Counted from the first letter of the stretch, positions 8,027 to 16,195 are shown. The stretch: 64,000 bases of DNA from MH13 sp040219355 (GCA_040219355.1 JAVJSN010000010.1:124001-188000); one strand, 5' to 3'. Numbers and translations: made by a program. Notes: generated from the sequence alone by a model not told the origin.

Positions 8027-9418
8027 TTACGCCGCGGCCTGGTTGCCGGCAGGATCAATCGGCGCGAACTGACACGTAAAGTGCCGCATTTGCTTGGGCT
8101 CTTGCGTGATCGCGAAACCGCGCAAATCGCCAATTTCAGCCTGTAACTCGCCAAACGCTTCCACAATGAAATCAGCATGGGATTGGGTGTAGGTGCGCCG
8201 TGGAAACGCCAACCGCACCAACTCCATAGCAGCGGGTTTTTCTGACCCATCCGGCTGACGCCCGAACATCACGCTGCCGATCTCGCAGGCACGTATGCCG
8301 CCAATCTCATAGAGTTTGCAGGCCACAGCATGGGCCGGAAAATGCAGTGGATCCATGTCCGGCAACCAACGTTTGGCATCAATGAACACCGCGTGCCCAC
8401 CGGCAGGTTTCACCACCGGAATGCCCATCGCATCCAGCCGCTCCACAATGTACTCGTTGGTGCGGATGCGATATTCCAGATAACTCTCATCGACGATCTC
8501 AACCAGCCCCTGTGCCAGCGCTTCCAGATCACGGCCCGCCAATCCACCATAGGTTGGAAAACCCTCGGTCTGGATCAATTTCACACGCGCCTGCTCGGCC
8601 CAATCATCATCATTAAGCGCCAGCCAACCGCCAATGTTGCCAAAAGCATCCTTCTTGGCACTCATGGTCATGCCATCGGCGACGCTGAAACAGTCGCGCA
8701 CAATCTCGGTGATCGAACGTTGCTGCTGCCCATCCTCGCGCTGCTTGATGAACCAGGCGTTCTCGGCAAACCGGCAACCATCGATGATAAACGGTTTGTG
8801 ATATTTGTGCGCAAGCGTTGCAGTCGCCTTGATGTTTTCAAGGCTTACCGGCTGACCGCCACCTGCATTGTTGGTGATGGTGATCATCACCACAGGCACC
8901 GCATCACCATGCTTGGCCAGGAAAGAATCCAACGCCTGCAAGTCCATATTGCCTTTGAACGGATGCAACGATTGGCTGTCGCGTCCTTCTGGGATGTTGA
9001 GGTCATGGGCCTCCGCCCCGCTGGCCTCAATGTTCCCACGGGTGGTGTCGAAATGCGTGTTGGATGGAATGGTTCGCCCCGCACCACCAAAAATCGACAT
9101 CAAGATCGCTTCAGCCGCCCGGCCCTGATGGGTTGGGATTATGTGCTTGAACGGCATTAGGTTCGTGACCGCACTCTTGAACCGCTCAAACGAGGGCGAG
9201 CCGGCATAGCTTTCATCGCCCTGCATGATGGCAGACCATTGCTGCGCGCTCATCGCCCCGGTGCCGCTGTCGGTTAGCAGATCGATGATCACATCGTCGG
9301 ACTTCAAGGCGAACAGGTTGAACTTGGCCGCACGTAACTTTTCTTCGCGCTCGACCCGCGTGGTCATGCGGATCGGTTCAACGGATTTGATGCGGAAGGG
9401 TTCAATGATCGTTTTCAT
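8027..9418 (-). CDS. tnaA: Tryptophanase (beta-eliminating lyase family)
   Basis: A 463-residue PLP enzyme of the tryptophanase/tyrosine phenol-lyase family, colinear with both (start EPFRIKSVEPIRMTT, then DLLTDSGTGAMS and IPTHQGRAAE). The PLP lysine is K256 in TMSAKKDAFGN, with NNAGGGQPVSL upstream. The substrate-specificity position reads CEIG (E379-I380-G381), as in tryptophanase, and not the E-R-G of tyrosine phenol-lyase whose Arg binds the phenol ring. So it most likely splits L-tryptophan into indole, pyruvate and ammonia. No tnaB permease or Trp-containing TnaC leader is adjacent. It has its own leader with a GC-rich hairpin and a GGAGAAG ribosome site. Confidence 0.88.
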   Translation of the reverse strand: MKTIIEPFRIKSVEPIRMTTRVEREEKLRAAKFNLFALKSDDVIIDLLTDSGTGAMSAQQWSAIMQGDESYAGSPSFERFKSAVTNLMPFKHIIPTHQGRAAEAILMSIFGGAGRTIPSNTHFDTTRGNIEASGAEAHDLNIPEGRDSQSLHPFKGNMDLQALDSFLAKHGDAVPVVMITITNNAGGGQPVSLENIKATATLAHKYHKPFIIDGCRFAENAWFIKQREDGQQQRSITEIVRDCFSVADGMTMSAKKDAFGNIGGWLALNDDDWAEQARVKLIQTEGFPTYGGLAGRDLEALAQGLVEIVDESYLEYRIRTNEYIVERLDAMGIPVVKPAGGHAVFIDAKRWLPDMDPLHFPAHAVACKLYEIGGIRACEIGSVMFGRQPDGSEKPAAMELVRLAFPRRTYTQSHADFIVEAFGELQAEIGDLRGFAITQEPKQMRHFTCQFAPIDPAGNQAAA

Positions 9419-9440
9419 AAGGCTTCTCCGGTTTGTGAAA

Positions 9441-9472
9441 CCCCGGATTTCCTTATTGATCGATCTCCGGGG
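9441..9472 (-). promoter_or_regulatory. Hairpin in the tnaA 5' leader
   Basis: CCCCGGA (9441-9447) and TCCGGGG (9466-9472) form a seven-base perfect stem with an 18-base loop, about 23 bases before the tnaA start. A TTGACA element at 9550-9555, overlapping the allA stop, with ATAGCG 17 bases on, could be the promoter. A TnaC-like leader peptide with Trp is not visible. The hairpin may be an allA terminator or an attenuator. Confidence 0.4.
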
Positions 9473-9555
9473 CTAGCGCCGCGGTTGCATCCAGAAGGAC
9501 TGCCGCGCTCAACGCCGAAAACGAGAAAGGCGCTATCATCAAGCCGATCTGGCTG

Positions 9556-10062
9556 TCAAATCGCCTGCCCCACCACCTTATAGGGCGCGTCGAACCAGTG
9601 TTCTTCAAGGTTCGGCGTTTCGCCGATGCGGTCAATAACGGCGAAAAGCCCGTTGCCAGCCAGCGGTGTGAGCACGCCGTGCCAGGTGCCGCGATGATAG
9701 TTCACGCCTTCGCCGGTGTGGGTGAGGAACGCGTGAGGTTCCCCCGGCCTGCCGCCATCATCAGGAGCGACGACGACCAGAAACGGATGCGTGTCCATGG
9801 GCAGAAACGCCTGGGATCCTTCAGGATGCCGTTCCATCATGTCGAGAGCGTAGGGCAGGGTTCGAAGCTCTGCTTTGAACAGGCTGATGCCCGCGCGGCC
9901 TTCCGGGCCGAAGTCAAGCTTGGCCCGATCATGATAGCGCCCACAAAGCCCCTGATTGATCAGCCTGTCCGGCTCGCCCTCCACTGACAGCACATCACCA
10001 AAGGGCGCAAAGGCTTCAGACGTCAGCGGTTGGGCGATGATCCTCGCCTTATCAAGGCTCAT
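9556..10062 (-). CDS. allA: Ureidoglycolate lyase
   Basis: A 168-residue AllA-family cupin-like enzyme that splits ureidoglycolate into glyoxylate and urea. Family features are the start RIIAQPLTSEAFAPFGDV, the RYHDRAKLDF region, the AFLPMDTHPFLVVVAP core and the C-terminal YHRGTWHGVLTPL motif, whose His residues face the active site. I set the start at the ATG overlapping the allE-like stop (ATGA at 10059-10062); the open frame extends 40 codons further upstream but those lie inside the previous gene. The urea it produces would be the substrate of the urease encoded 5 kb away. Confidence 0.92.
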   Translation of the reverse strand: MSLDKARIIAQPLTSEAFAPFGDVLSVEGEPDRLINQGLCGRYHDRAKLDFGPEGRAGISLFKAELRTLPYALDMMERHPEGSQAFLPMDTHPFLVVVAPDDGGRPGEPHAFLTHTGEGVNYHRGTWHGVLTPLAGNGLFAVIDRIGETPNLEEHWFDAPYKVVGQAI

Positions 10063-10949
10063 CGCAGGAAGGCACCCGGTCTTCCAAGGCGCGGCAGCCG
10101 GTTCATGTCCTTGTAGAGCAAATACCGAAAACGCCCCGGCCCGCCCGCATAACAGGCCTGCGGACAGAAGGCGCGCAGCCACATGAAATCGCCCGCCTCG
10201 ACCTCAACCCAGTCCTGGTTGAGCTTGTAGACCGCCTTGCCCTCGAGCACGTAAAGCCCGTGCTCCATAACGTGGGTCTCTTCAAACGGGATGCTGCCGC
10301 CTGGCTCGAACGTCACGATATTGACGTGCATGTCGTGCGCCAGATCATCTGGGTCGACAAAGCGCGTGGTACCCCAGCGCTCTTCTGTATCGGGCATCCA
10401 GTTGATCGGCTGTTCCTGATCGGAGGTCACAAACGGCTTGGGCGCGTCGATCCCATCGACCGCCTCATAGGCTTTGCGAATCCAATGGAAAGTGGCGGAT
10501 TCTTCGCCTTCATTGGCCAGCGCCCAATCACACCCTGCGGGCAAATAGGCGTAGCCGCCCGCTTCCAACACCTGATCAATGCCGTCAAACCCGGACGCCT
10601 GGGTGGCCGTGAACCCAAGGCTCGCCTTGGCCGCCCCGGCCTCAACCGTTAGCCGTAGCGCGCCGCCGACAACGAACAGCACGCCCTCAGCCATCCGGTC
10701 CGGCTCGGGCTTTTGCGAGCCGCCGCCCGGCGCCACCTCCATGATGAGGTGCGCGAAGGTCTCCGCAAAGCCTGACAAGGGCCGGGCAATGGTCCAACTG
10801 CGGGTTTTGTCCCAGTTCGGCAGCGGGCTGGATACGATGTCGCGCATCACGCCTTTGGGGATCACCGCATAGGCTTCGGTGAAGATTGCCCGGCCCGTCA
10901 TCAGCGCGCTCTGTGGCGGCAGGCCGCCCAGATCGGTCGGGTAGGTCAT
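10059..10949 (-). CDS. allE: (S)-ureidoglycine aminohydrolase, bicupin
   Basis: A 296-residue two-cupin protein matching AllE/YlbA: GGLPPQSALMTGRAIFTEAY at the start, PLPNWDKTRSWTIARPLSG, then the metal cupin motif in the second domain around IPFEETHVMEHGLYVLEGK, where H and E residues bind the metal. It releases ammonia from ureidoglycine to give (S)-ureidoglycolate, the substrate of AllA, and the two genes overlap by four bases. It also overlaps the upstream PuuE-UraD gene by four bases, so the three form one tightly coupled operon. Allantoate amidohydrolase, which would make ureidoglycine, is not seen in the window. Confidence 0.88.
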   Translation of the reverse strand: MTYPTDLGGLPPQSALMTGRAIFTEAYAVIPKGVMRDIVSSPLPNWDKTRSWTIARPLSGFAETFAHLIMEVAPGGGSQKPEPDRMAEGVLFVVGGALRLTVEAGAAKASLGFTATQASGFDGIDQVLEAGGYAYLPAGCDWALANEGEESATFHWIRKAYEAVDGIDAPKPFVTSDQEQPINWMPDTEERWGTTRFVDPDDLAHDMHVNIVTFEPGGSIPFEETHVMEHGLYVLEGKAVYKLNQDWVEVEAGDFMWLRAFCPQACYAGGPGRFRYLLYKDMNRLPRLGRPGAFLR

Positions 10950-12442
10950 GCCTCACCGCCAAGCGAGCTTGCAAACATCGAGTCGAGCCGCAGCCGTGCA
11001 ATGCGCTCCACCTGCGCGCAGGCTTCAGCGAACTCAGTGTCACGGTCATTGTCCAAACGCCGCTCGAAGGCCGACAGGATCGAGGCCTTGGAATTGTCCT
11101 TCACCGCGATGATGAAAGGGAAGCCAAAGCGTCCGGTGTAGCTTTCATTGAGCCGCTCAAACGTGCGCCGCTCATCATCCGTCAGCGCATCCAGCCCAGC
11201 CGAGGCCTGTTCAGCCGTGGAGGCCTCCGTCAGTCGCTCCGCCTGCGCCAACTTACCGGCCAAATCCGGGTGGGCGGTGAGCACGCCGAGCCGCTCCTCC
11301 TCGCTGGCCGCCCGAAACACCCGGCAAAATGCATTGTGCACGCCCGCGGCGGTGTCATGCGCGGGGCCAAGCTCCAGCTTGTAGGCACGCTTGGCGATCC
11401 ATGGCGAGTGCTCGAACACGCCGCCGAAGGTTTCGATGAAATCATCTTTTTTCATTTTTGAAGGCGCGCTCGCTCCGGTTCGGGTTTCTTCGCTCTGGGC
11501 TTCGCCCAGCCGCAACCCGCCCGACCGCTCGGGCGCCGGATGTGTCTCACTCCAATGCTCGGCGATCTCGATCCTTTTGGCAAACCAAACGCCCTCATGG
11601 CCCATGGCGTGTTCCAGGAACCGCTTCAGCGCCATGATCCGTCCCGGCCGCCCCGCCAGACGGCAATGCAGACCGATGGACATCATCTTCGGCGCGCCCG
11701 CCTCACCCTCGGCATAAAGCGCGTCGAAACTGTCGGTCAGATAGGCAAAAAACTGGTCGCCGGAGTTGAAGCCCTGTGGCGTGGCGAACCGCATGTCATT
11801 GGCGTCCAGCGTGTAGGGCACGATCAACTGCTCGCGCCCGCCAGCCTCGATCCAGTAGGGCAGATCGTCGGCATAGCTGTCGGAGACATAGGCAAAGCCG
11901 CCCTCTTCAGCGACCAGGTCCACCGTCTGCATGCTCGTGCGGCCCGTGTACCAGCCGCGCGGGCGCTCCCCGACCACCTCAGTGTGCAGCGCAATGGCCT
12001 CATCCATATGCTTGCGCTCATCCTTGGCGGAAAAATCCTTGTACTCGATCCATTTCAGGCCGTGACTGGCAATCTCCCAATCAGCCTCTTTCATCGCCTC
12101 CACCTGCTCTGGCGAGCGGGCAAGCGCGGTGGCTACGCCATAGACGGTCAGTGGAATATCCAGGCCGGTGAACAGGCGATGCAGGCGCCAGAACCCGGCC
12201 CGCGCGCCATACTCGTAGATCGATTCCATGTTCCAATGACGCTGGCCTTCCCAGGAGGCAGCCCCGACAATTTCTGAGAGAAACGCCTCGGAGCCGGCGT
12301 CGCCATGGATGGTCGCGTTTTCGCCACCTTCCTCGTAGTTGAGCACGATCTGCACGGCGATCTTCGCGCCGCCGGGCCATTTTGGATCCGGCGGATTGGC
12401 GCCATAGCCGATCATGTCACGGGGATAACGGGGGGGTGTCAT
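10946..12442 (-). CDS. puuE-uraD: Fused allantoinase (PuuE type) and OHCU decarboxylase (UraD)
   Basis: A 498-residue two-domain enzyme. Residues 1 to about 300 are the metal-independent, polysaccharide-deacetylase-like allantoinase PuuE (TPPRYPRDMIGYGANPPDPK, then VLNYEEGGEN, and SHGLKWIEYKDFS). A linker of some 30 residues rich in Pro, Ala and Glu follows. From about residue 330 (KKDDFIETFGGVFEHSPWIA) comes UraD, with its catalytic His in TAHPDLAGKLA. UraD decarboxylates OHCU to S-allantoin and PuuE opens allantoin to allantoate, so the fusion joins consecutive steps. I chose the ATG at 12442 (GGAG nine bases upstream), not the longer frame from 12493. It heads the minus-strand operon puuE-uraD, allE, allA. 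Confidence 0.92.
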   Translation of the reverse strand: MTPPRYPRDMIGYGANPPDPKWPGGAKIAVQIVLNYEEGGENATIHGDAGSEAFLSEIVGAASWEGQRHWNMESIYEYGARAGFWRLHRLFTGLDIPLTVYGVATALARSPEQVEAMKEADWEIASHGLKWIEYKDFSAKDERKHMDEAIALHTEVVGERPRGWYTGRTSMQTVDLVAEEGGFAYVSDSYADDLPYWIEAGGREQLIVPYTLDANDMRFATPQGFNSGDQFFAYLTDSFDALYAEGEAGAPKMMSIGLHCRLAGRPGRIMALKRFLEHAMGHEGVWFAKRIEIAEHWSETHPAPERSGGLRLGEAQSEETRTGASAPSKMKKDDFIETFGGVFEHSPWIAKRAYKLELGPAHDTAAGVHNAFCRVFRAASEEERLGVLTAHPDLAGKLAQAERLTEASTAEQASAGLDALTDDERRTFERLNESYTGRFGFPFIIAVKDNSKASILSAFERRLDNDRDTEFAEACAQVERIARLRLDSMFASSLGGEA

Positions 12443-12468
12443 CGAGCATACTCCAACAAAACCATGGC

Positions 12469-12480
12469 ATGCATGTGCAT
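12469..12480. promoter_or_regulatory. Candidate operator in the puuE-uraD/uraH divergent gap
   Basis: ATGCA-TG-TGCAT is a perfect short inverted repeat in the 132-base divergent region that must hold promoters for both urate-catabolic operons. A GCATGC palindrome overlaps it. Short palindromes arise by chance, so this is only a candidate. No regulator gene of the pathway is adjacent. Confidence 0.25.
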
Positions 12481-12574
12481 ACACTTTAGGCACGTCGCCA
12501 CGCCAACCGGTTTGCCAAACGCGGTAAACCCGTGCAGTCGTCGCCTAAGAGACACAAGCAGGAGACAGGCCAGC

Positions 12575-12952
12575 ATGGCAAGCCAACAGACAACGGGGAA
12601 TGCGGGATTTCTCACAACACATGTGCTCGACACTGCGCGTGGCTGCCCGGCGGAAGGCATCCGCATCTGGCTCTACAAGGTGACCGCTGAAGGTCAGCAC
12701 AAGATCGCCGAAGCGGTGACCAACGCCGATGGCCGCACCAACGAACCGATCCTGCCCAAAGAAGCCTTCGAGCCCGGTCAGTACGAACTGATCTTCTTTG
12801 CCGGCGATTATCTGCGGGCGAACGGCCTGGCTGGCGAAGAGCCGTTGTTTCTGGACCATGTGCCGATCCGCTTCGGCATGAGCCAGGAGGACCACTACCA
12901 CGTGCCCCTGCTCCTCTCGCCCTATGGCTACTCGACCTATCGGGGGAGTTAA
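12575..12952 (+). CDS. uraH: 5-Hydroxyisourate hydrolase
   Basis: A 125-residue transthyretin-like enzyme. The N-terminal GFLTTHVLDTARGCPAEGI carries the active-site His, and RIWLYKV and PYGYSTYRGS at the C-terminus complete the set; the C-terminal Y-R-G-S tetrapeptide separates true HIU hydrolases from transthyretin. It hydrolyses 5-hydroxyisourate, the product of PuuD, to OHCU, the substrate of the UraD domain encoded divergently. The frame is open further upstream, but the ATG at 12575, with AGGAGA before it, gives the family length. Confidence 0.95.
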   Translation: MASQQTTGNAGFLTTHVLDTARGCPAEGIRIWLYKVTAEGQHKIAEAVTNADGRTNEPILPKEAFEPGQYELIFFAGDYLRANGLAGEEPLFLDHVPIRFGMSQEDHYHVPLLLSPYGYSTYRGS

Positions 12953-12956
12953 CAGC

Positions 12957-13014
12957 GGTTGGGCCAAAAGGCCCAGAGCAAAAGAGAATGCGGGTTGGGC
13001 CGAAGGCCCTAAGA
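12957..13014. repeat. Two tandem GGTTGGGCC hairpin units
   Basis: GGTTGGGCC-aaaa-GGCCC (from 12957) and GGTTGGGCC-gaa-GGCCC (from 12993) are near-copies that form short GC stems. A third unit of the same form lies at 19921-19937 behind another gene. Position directly after uraH suggests a terminator or mRNA-end element of a dispersed family. Confidence 0.6.
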
Positions 13015-13042
13015 GCCAAAAAGGATAATGACCATCCGCCGC

Positions 13043-13148
13043 CACCCCTGTGCTTGTCACAGGGATCCATTCCCGTGATTTCTCTGGCGAATGCAACAGT
13101 GCCCGGACGTTCCATGGAATGGATCCCCGCCACAAGGGCGAGGATGAC
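13043..13148 (-). repeat. Dispersed intergenic repeat, copy 1
   Basis: A 106-base element between uraH and puuD. Read on the minus strand it begins GTCATCCTCGCCCTTGTGGC and later has ATGGATCCCTGTGACAAGC; the two ends are partly complementary to each other (GGATCCATTCC near one end and GGAATGGATCC near the other). Copy 2 at 63386-63494 shares both ends in the opposite orientation, while the middles differ. It codes for nothing evident. Confidence 0.75.
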
Positions 13149-13245
13149 AATCGAAGAGGCGGCAAGCGCGTCGACAAGACCCCCTTCCCCTCTGGCGCGT
13201 TCCTTGCAAGGATCAAATCAACACCCCGCTTAAAAGGCCCCTTGC

Positions 13246-14508
13246 ATGTTCGATCTTTTTGTCCTTGGCGACTGGCTGGAATTTGTCGTCCGCTGGCTGC
13301 ACGTCATCACTGCCATCGCCTGGATCGGATCGAGCTTTTACTTCATCGCACTCGATCTCGGCTTGCGCCGCGACGTGCCATTGCCCGAAGGCGTTTCAGG
13401 CGAAGAATGGCAGGTGCATGGCGGCGGGTTTTATCACATCAACAAATACATGGTGGCCCCGTCGAACCTGCCTGAGCATCTGGTCTGGTTCAAATGGGAG
13501 GCCTATTGGACCTGGATTTCCGGCTTCGCCCTCTTGGTCCTCGTCTACTATTTCGGCGCTGATCTTTTTCTTATCGACCCCCATGTGATGGACCTCGCCA
13601 CCTGGCAGGCTATTGGCATTTCGGTGGTTTCGCTGGTGGCGGGCTGGTTGCTTTATTCCGGCCTGTGCAATTCCAAGCTTGGTGATAATCCGCCAGTGAT
13701 GATGGGCGTTCTGTTCCTCATCATCGTGGCGTTCAGCTGGTTCTATGCGCAGGTGTTTTCCGGCCGTGCGGCGCTCCTGCACCTCGGCGCGTTCACTGCC
13801 ACGATCATGGTCGCCAATGTCGCCATGGTGATCATTCCCAACCAGAAAATTGTGGTTGCCGATATGAAGGCGGGCCGCGTGCCAGACGCCAAATACGGCA
13901 AGATCGCCAAGCTGCGCTCCACCCACAACAACTACCTCACCCTGCCCGTTTTGTTCCTGATGCTGTCGATCCACTACCCGCTGGCCTTTGCCAGCCAGTA
14001 CAATTGGATCATCGCGGCTTTGGTGTTTCTGGTCGGCGTGTTCGTGCGCCATTTCTTCAACACCATGCACGCGACCAAACAGAAGCTCGTCTGGCCCTGG
14101 TTCGCTGCCGCCGCCACCATGCTGGTGATCGCCGCGCTCTCCATGGCGCCGATGTGGAACGGCCATGATCCGTGGGAGGATGAAACCTCGATGTCGCCTC
14201 AGCAGGAACAGTTCGCCGCCGCGCCGGGCTTTGACGAGGTGTCTGCCATCGTGCTTGGGCGATGCTCCATGTGCCACGCGCAGGAGCCGACCTGGTTCGA
14301 CACCTATTGGGCGCCCAAGGGTGTGCGACTGGAAACACCGTGGCAGATCGCGCAGCACGCCCACACCATCACCATGCAAGCCGGCTACACCCACGCCATG
14401 CCGCCGCAGAACGTCTCCAGCATCACCGAGGAAGAGCGGGCGCTGATCGTTGACTGGTATCGCGCCGGACGTCAGGGCATCCGCGCCGATGAGCTTTCCA
14501 GCCGTTGA
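13246..14508 (+). CDS. puuD: Membrane-bound urate oxidase with cytochrome c domain
   Basis: A 420-residue integral membrane urate hydroxylase of the PuuD type, which oxidises urate to 5-hydroxyisourate and passes electrons to the respiratory chain instead of making hydrogen peroxide. It has about eight to nine membrane segments, the first starting WLEFVVRWLHVITAIAWIGS. A C-terminal periplasmic cytochrome c domain follows, with one heme site CSMCH near residue 340 and a possible axial Met in THAMPPQNVSS. Its stop overlaps the ureD start (TTGA), so urate oxidation and urease genes are probably co-transcribed. Soluble cofactor-free uricase is not present. Confidence 0.94.
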   Translation: MFDLFVLGDWLEFVVRWLHVITAIAWIGSSFYFIALDLGLRRDVPLPEGVSGEEWQVHGGGFYHINKYMVAPSNLPEHLVWFKWEAYWTWISGFALLVLVYYFGADLFLIDPHVMDLATWQAIGISVVSLVAGWLLYSGLCNSKLGDNPPVMMGVLFLIIVAFSWFYAQVFSGRAALLHLGAFTATIMVANVAMVIIPNQKIVVADMKAGRVPDAKYGKIAKLRSTHNNYLTLPVLFLMLSIHYPLAFASQYNWIIAALVFLVGVFVRHFFNTMHATKQKLVWPWFAAAATMLVIAALSMAPMWNGHDPWEDETSMSPQQEQFAAAPGFDEVSAIVLGRCSMCHAQEPTWFDTYWAPKGVRLETPWQIAQHAHTITMQAGYTHAMPPQNVSSITEEERALIVDWYRAGRQGIRADELSSR

Positions 14509-15359
14509 ACCAGCACGCCACCATCCGCCATCAGCGCACCTTTGGGCGCGGCCGCATCAGCACCAAACTGACGGGCGAGCGCACCCGTATCGACCGGCTG
14601 TATCAGGAAGCTGCCGCGCGCATCCGTGTGCCCGACCATCCAGGTCGCAGCGATCTGGAAGCGGTGATCATCAACACCGCAGGTGGTGTGACAGGCGGTG
14701 ATGATTTGGCCTGGGAGGCCTCAGCTGGGTCCAATACCCATCTCACCGTCACCACCCAGGCTTGCGAGAAGGTCTACAAGGCCGACCAAGATACCGCGAA
14801 CGTCAACGTAAGGTTGAAGATTGCAGCAGGCGCGACGCTTAACTGGCTGCCGCAAGAAACAATCTTCTTCGATCAGGCGCGGCTCCATCGCACCATCACC
14901 GCCACCATCGAGGAGAATGCCACGCTGCTGCTCGTCGAACCGGTGATCTTCGGGCGACGCGCGATGAAGGAGACCATGCGCACCGGCCTTTGGCGCGATA
15001 CCTGGCGCATCCACCATAAGGGATCGCTGATACACGCCGAGAACGTACGACTTTCAGGTGATATTGCCCAAACTTTAGACAGTATGGCCGGTCTTGGCGG
15101 TCACACGGCGCTTGCCACCCTAGCGCTCGTCGGCAACCATGCCGAGGGTAAGTTGGACGGCGCACGTGCCTTGATCGGTGATGTGTCCGGCTCTGTTGGA
15201 GGGGCTTCCTGTTGGACGGTGGCAGAAGTCAGCAAGCTCATTGTGCGGATCGCCGCCACCGATGGCTACACACTACGCCAGGTGCTGATCCCACTGGTCA
15301 ACCATCTGGCCTCGGAGGACGAGAGCGCTATGGCCGTCCCCAAGATTTGGTCGCTTTGA
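14505..15359 (+). CDS. ureD: Urease accessory protein UreD
   Basis: A 284-residue UreD (UreH) scaffold, which binds apo-urease and, with UreF and UreG, delivers nickel to the active site. Family marks are the start RTFGRGRISTKLTGERTRIDR, the NTAGGVTGGD motif near residue 64, and QACEKVYKADQ. The likely start is a TTG at 14505 that overlaps the puuD stop, which implies translational coupling; no better ATG keeps the conserved N-terminus. It is the first of seven ure genes spread over 14.5-23.2 kb in the order D, A, B, C, E, F, G. Confidence 0.92.
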   Translation: MNQHATIRHQRTFGRGRISTKLTGERTRIDRLYQEAAARIRVPDHPGRSDLEAVIINTAGGVTGGDDLAWEASAGSNTHLTVTTQACEKVYKADQDTANVNVRLKIAAGATLNWLPQETIFFDQARLHRTITATIEENATLLLVEPVIFGRRAMKETMRTGLWRDTWRIHHKGSLIHAENVRLSGDIAQTLDSMAGLGGHTALATLALVGNHAEGKLDGARALIGDVSGSVGGASCWTVAEVSKLIVRIAATDGYTLRQVLIPLVNHLASEDESAMAVPKIWSL

Positions 15360-15377
15360 GTTCTTAAGGATTTTTGC

Positions 15378-15680
15378 ATGCAACTGACCCCCCGCGAAAA
15401 AGACAAGCTTCTGGTGTCTATGGCCGCCATGGTCGCGCGCAAACGATTGGAGCGCGGCGTGAAACTGAACCACCCTGAGGCCATCGCATTGATCACAGAC
15501 TTCGTGGTCGAAGGCGCCCGCGATGGCCGCGCTGTGGCTGATCTGATGGAGGCCGGCGCCCATGTCATCACCCGCGATCAGGTGATGGAAGGCATCGCCG
15601 AAATGATCCATGACGTGCAGGTCGAAGCGACGTTCCCCGACGGCACAAAACTCGTCACCGTGCACGAGCCGATCCGCTAA
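15378..15680 (+). CDS. ureA: Urease gamma subunit
   Basis: The 100-residue gamma subunit of the nickel urease, complete and typical: MQLTPREKDKLLVSMAAMVA at the start, then GVKLNHPEAIALITDFVVEGARDGR split over residues 35-59 and the C-terminal VEATFPDGTKLVTVHEPI. It forms the UreABC trimer core with UreB and UreC in the cytoplasm. An AAGGA-like ribosome site precedes the ATG. Two small unrelated genes separate it from ureB. Confidence 0.97.
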   Translation: MQLTPREKDKLLVSMAAMVARKRLERGVKLNHPEAIALITDFVVEGARDGRAVADLMEAGAHVITRDQVMEGIAEMIHDVQVEATFPDGTKLVTVHEPIR

Positions 15681-15694
15681 AGAGAGGTCACCCC

Positions 15695-15952
15695 ATGCTA
15701 ATGCTGAAACCGAACTGCGAGTGCTGCGACAAGGATCTTCCACCTGCAGCAACGGATGCAATGATTTGCAGCTTTGAGTGCACGTTCTGCGCCGACTGCG
15801 TGAACGATGTGCTGCACGGCGTGTGTCCCAATTGCGGTGGAAACTTTGTTCCGCGCCCAACTCGACCAGCCAGCAAATTGGCTGCCAATCCGCCATCAAT
15901 CCAGCGTGTTGTCGGCAATCATGCCGATTGCGCGCAACGGCGGGTTGCCTAA
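15695..15952 (+). CDS. DUF1272 small zinc-binding-type protein
   Basis: An 85-residue protein whose first 55 residues match the DUF1272 family: KPNCECCDKDLPPA, then CSFECTFCADCVNDV and GVCPNCGGNFVPRP. The eight cysteines in CxxC-type pairs point to zinc or another metal. Function of the family is unknown. It lies between ureA and ureB, 14 bases after ureA, and DUF1272 genes occur elsewhere in alphaproteobacterial operons; a role in urease or nickel handling would be speculation from position. Confidence 0.85.
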   Translation: MLMLKPNCECCDKDLPPAATDAMICSFECTFCADCVNDVLHGVCPNCGGNFVPRPTRPASKLAANPPSIQRVVGNHADCAQRRVA

Positions 15953-15964
15953 AGGTCCGCCCCC

Positions 15965-16195
15965 ATGAACCTCAACACCTTCCACCCGCTGGCGAGTTTC
16001 GATCTGCTGGCCATTGGCGTCGCGCTGGTAGCGGTGCTGAGCGTGGTCGGCTTCAAAATTCTAACCGGTCGCCCTTGGCGGCGCACGCTGCCGCCCGACG
16101 AGATCGACGTGGACAGCTTCTCCTCCACCAGCACCACCCGCCCGCGCGCAACACCCCCTTTGCTCAACAAGGATACCGACCATGATCCCCGGTGA
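15965..16195 (+). CDS. Small single-TM protein of unknown function
   Basis: A 76-residue protein with one membrane segment (about residues 13-34, SFDLLAIGVALVAVLSVVGF) and a polar C-terminal tail rich in Thr, Arg and Asp. I do not recognise a family. The ATG follows a purine-rich stretch 12 bases after the DUF1272 gene, and its end overlaps the start of ureB by 14 bases, so the reading frames are tightly packed and it is probably translated. Its only link to urease is position. Confidence 0.6.
   Translation: MNLNTFHPLASFDLLAIGVALVAVLSVVGFKILTGRPWRRTLPPDEIDVDSFSSTSTTRPRATPPLLNKDTDHDPR

Noticed and set aside
9453..9635. A TnaC-like leader peptide before tnaA
   Set aside because: The frame has no Trp near the end and no Pro-stop pattern typical of TnaC; part of it lies in allA.
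13396..14394. A 332-codon minus-strand frame opposite puuD
   Set aside because: Low-complexity, no motif, no ribosome site; puuD on the other strand is certain.
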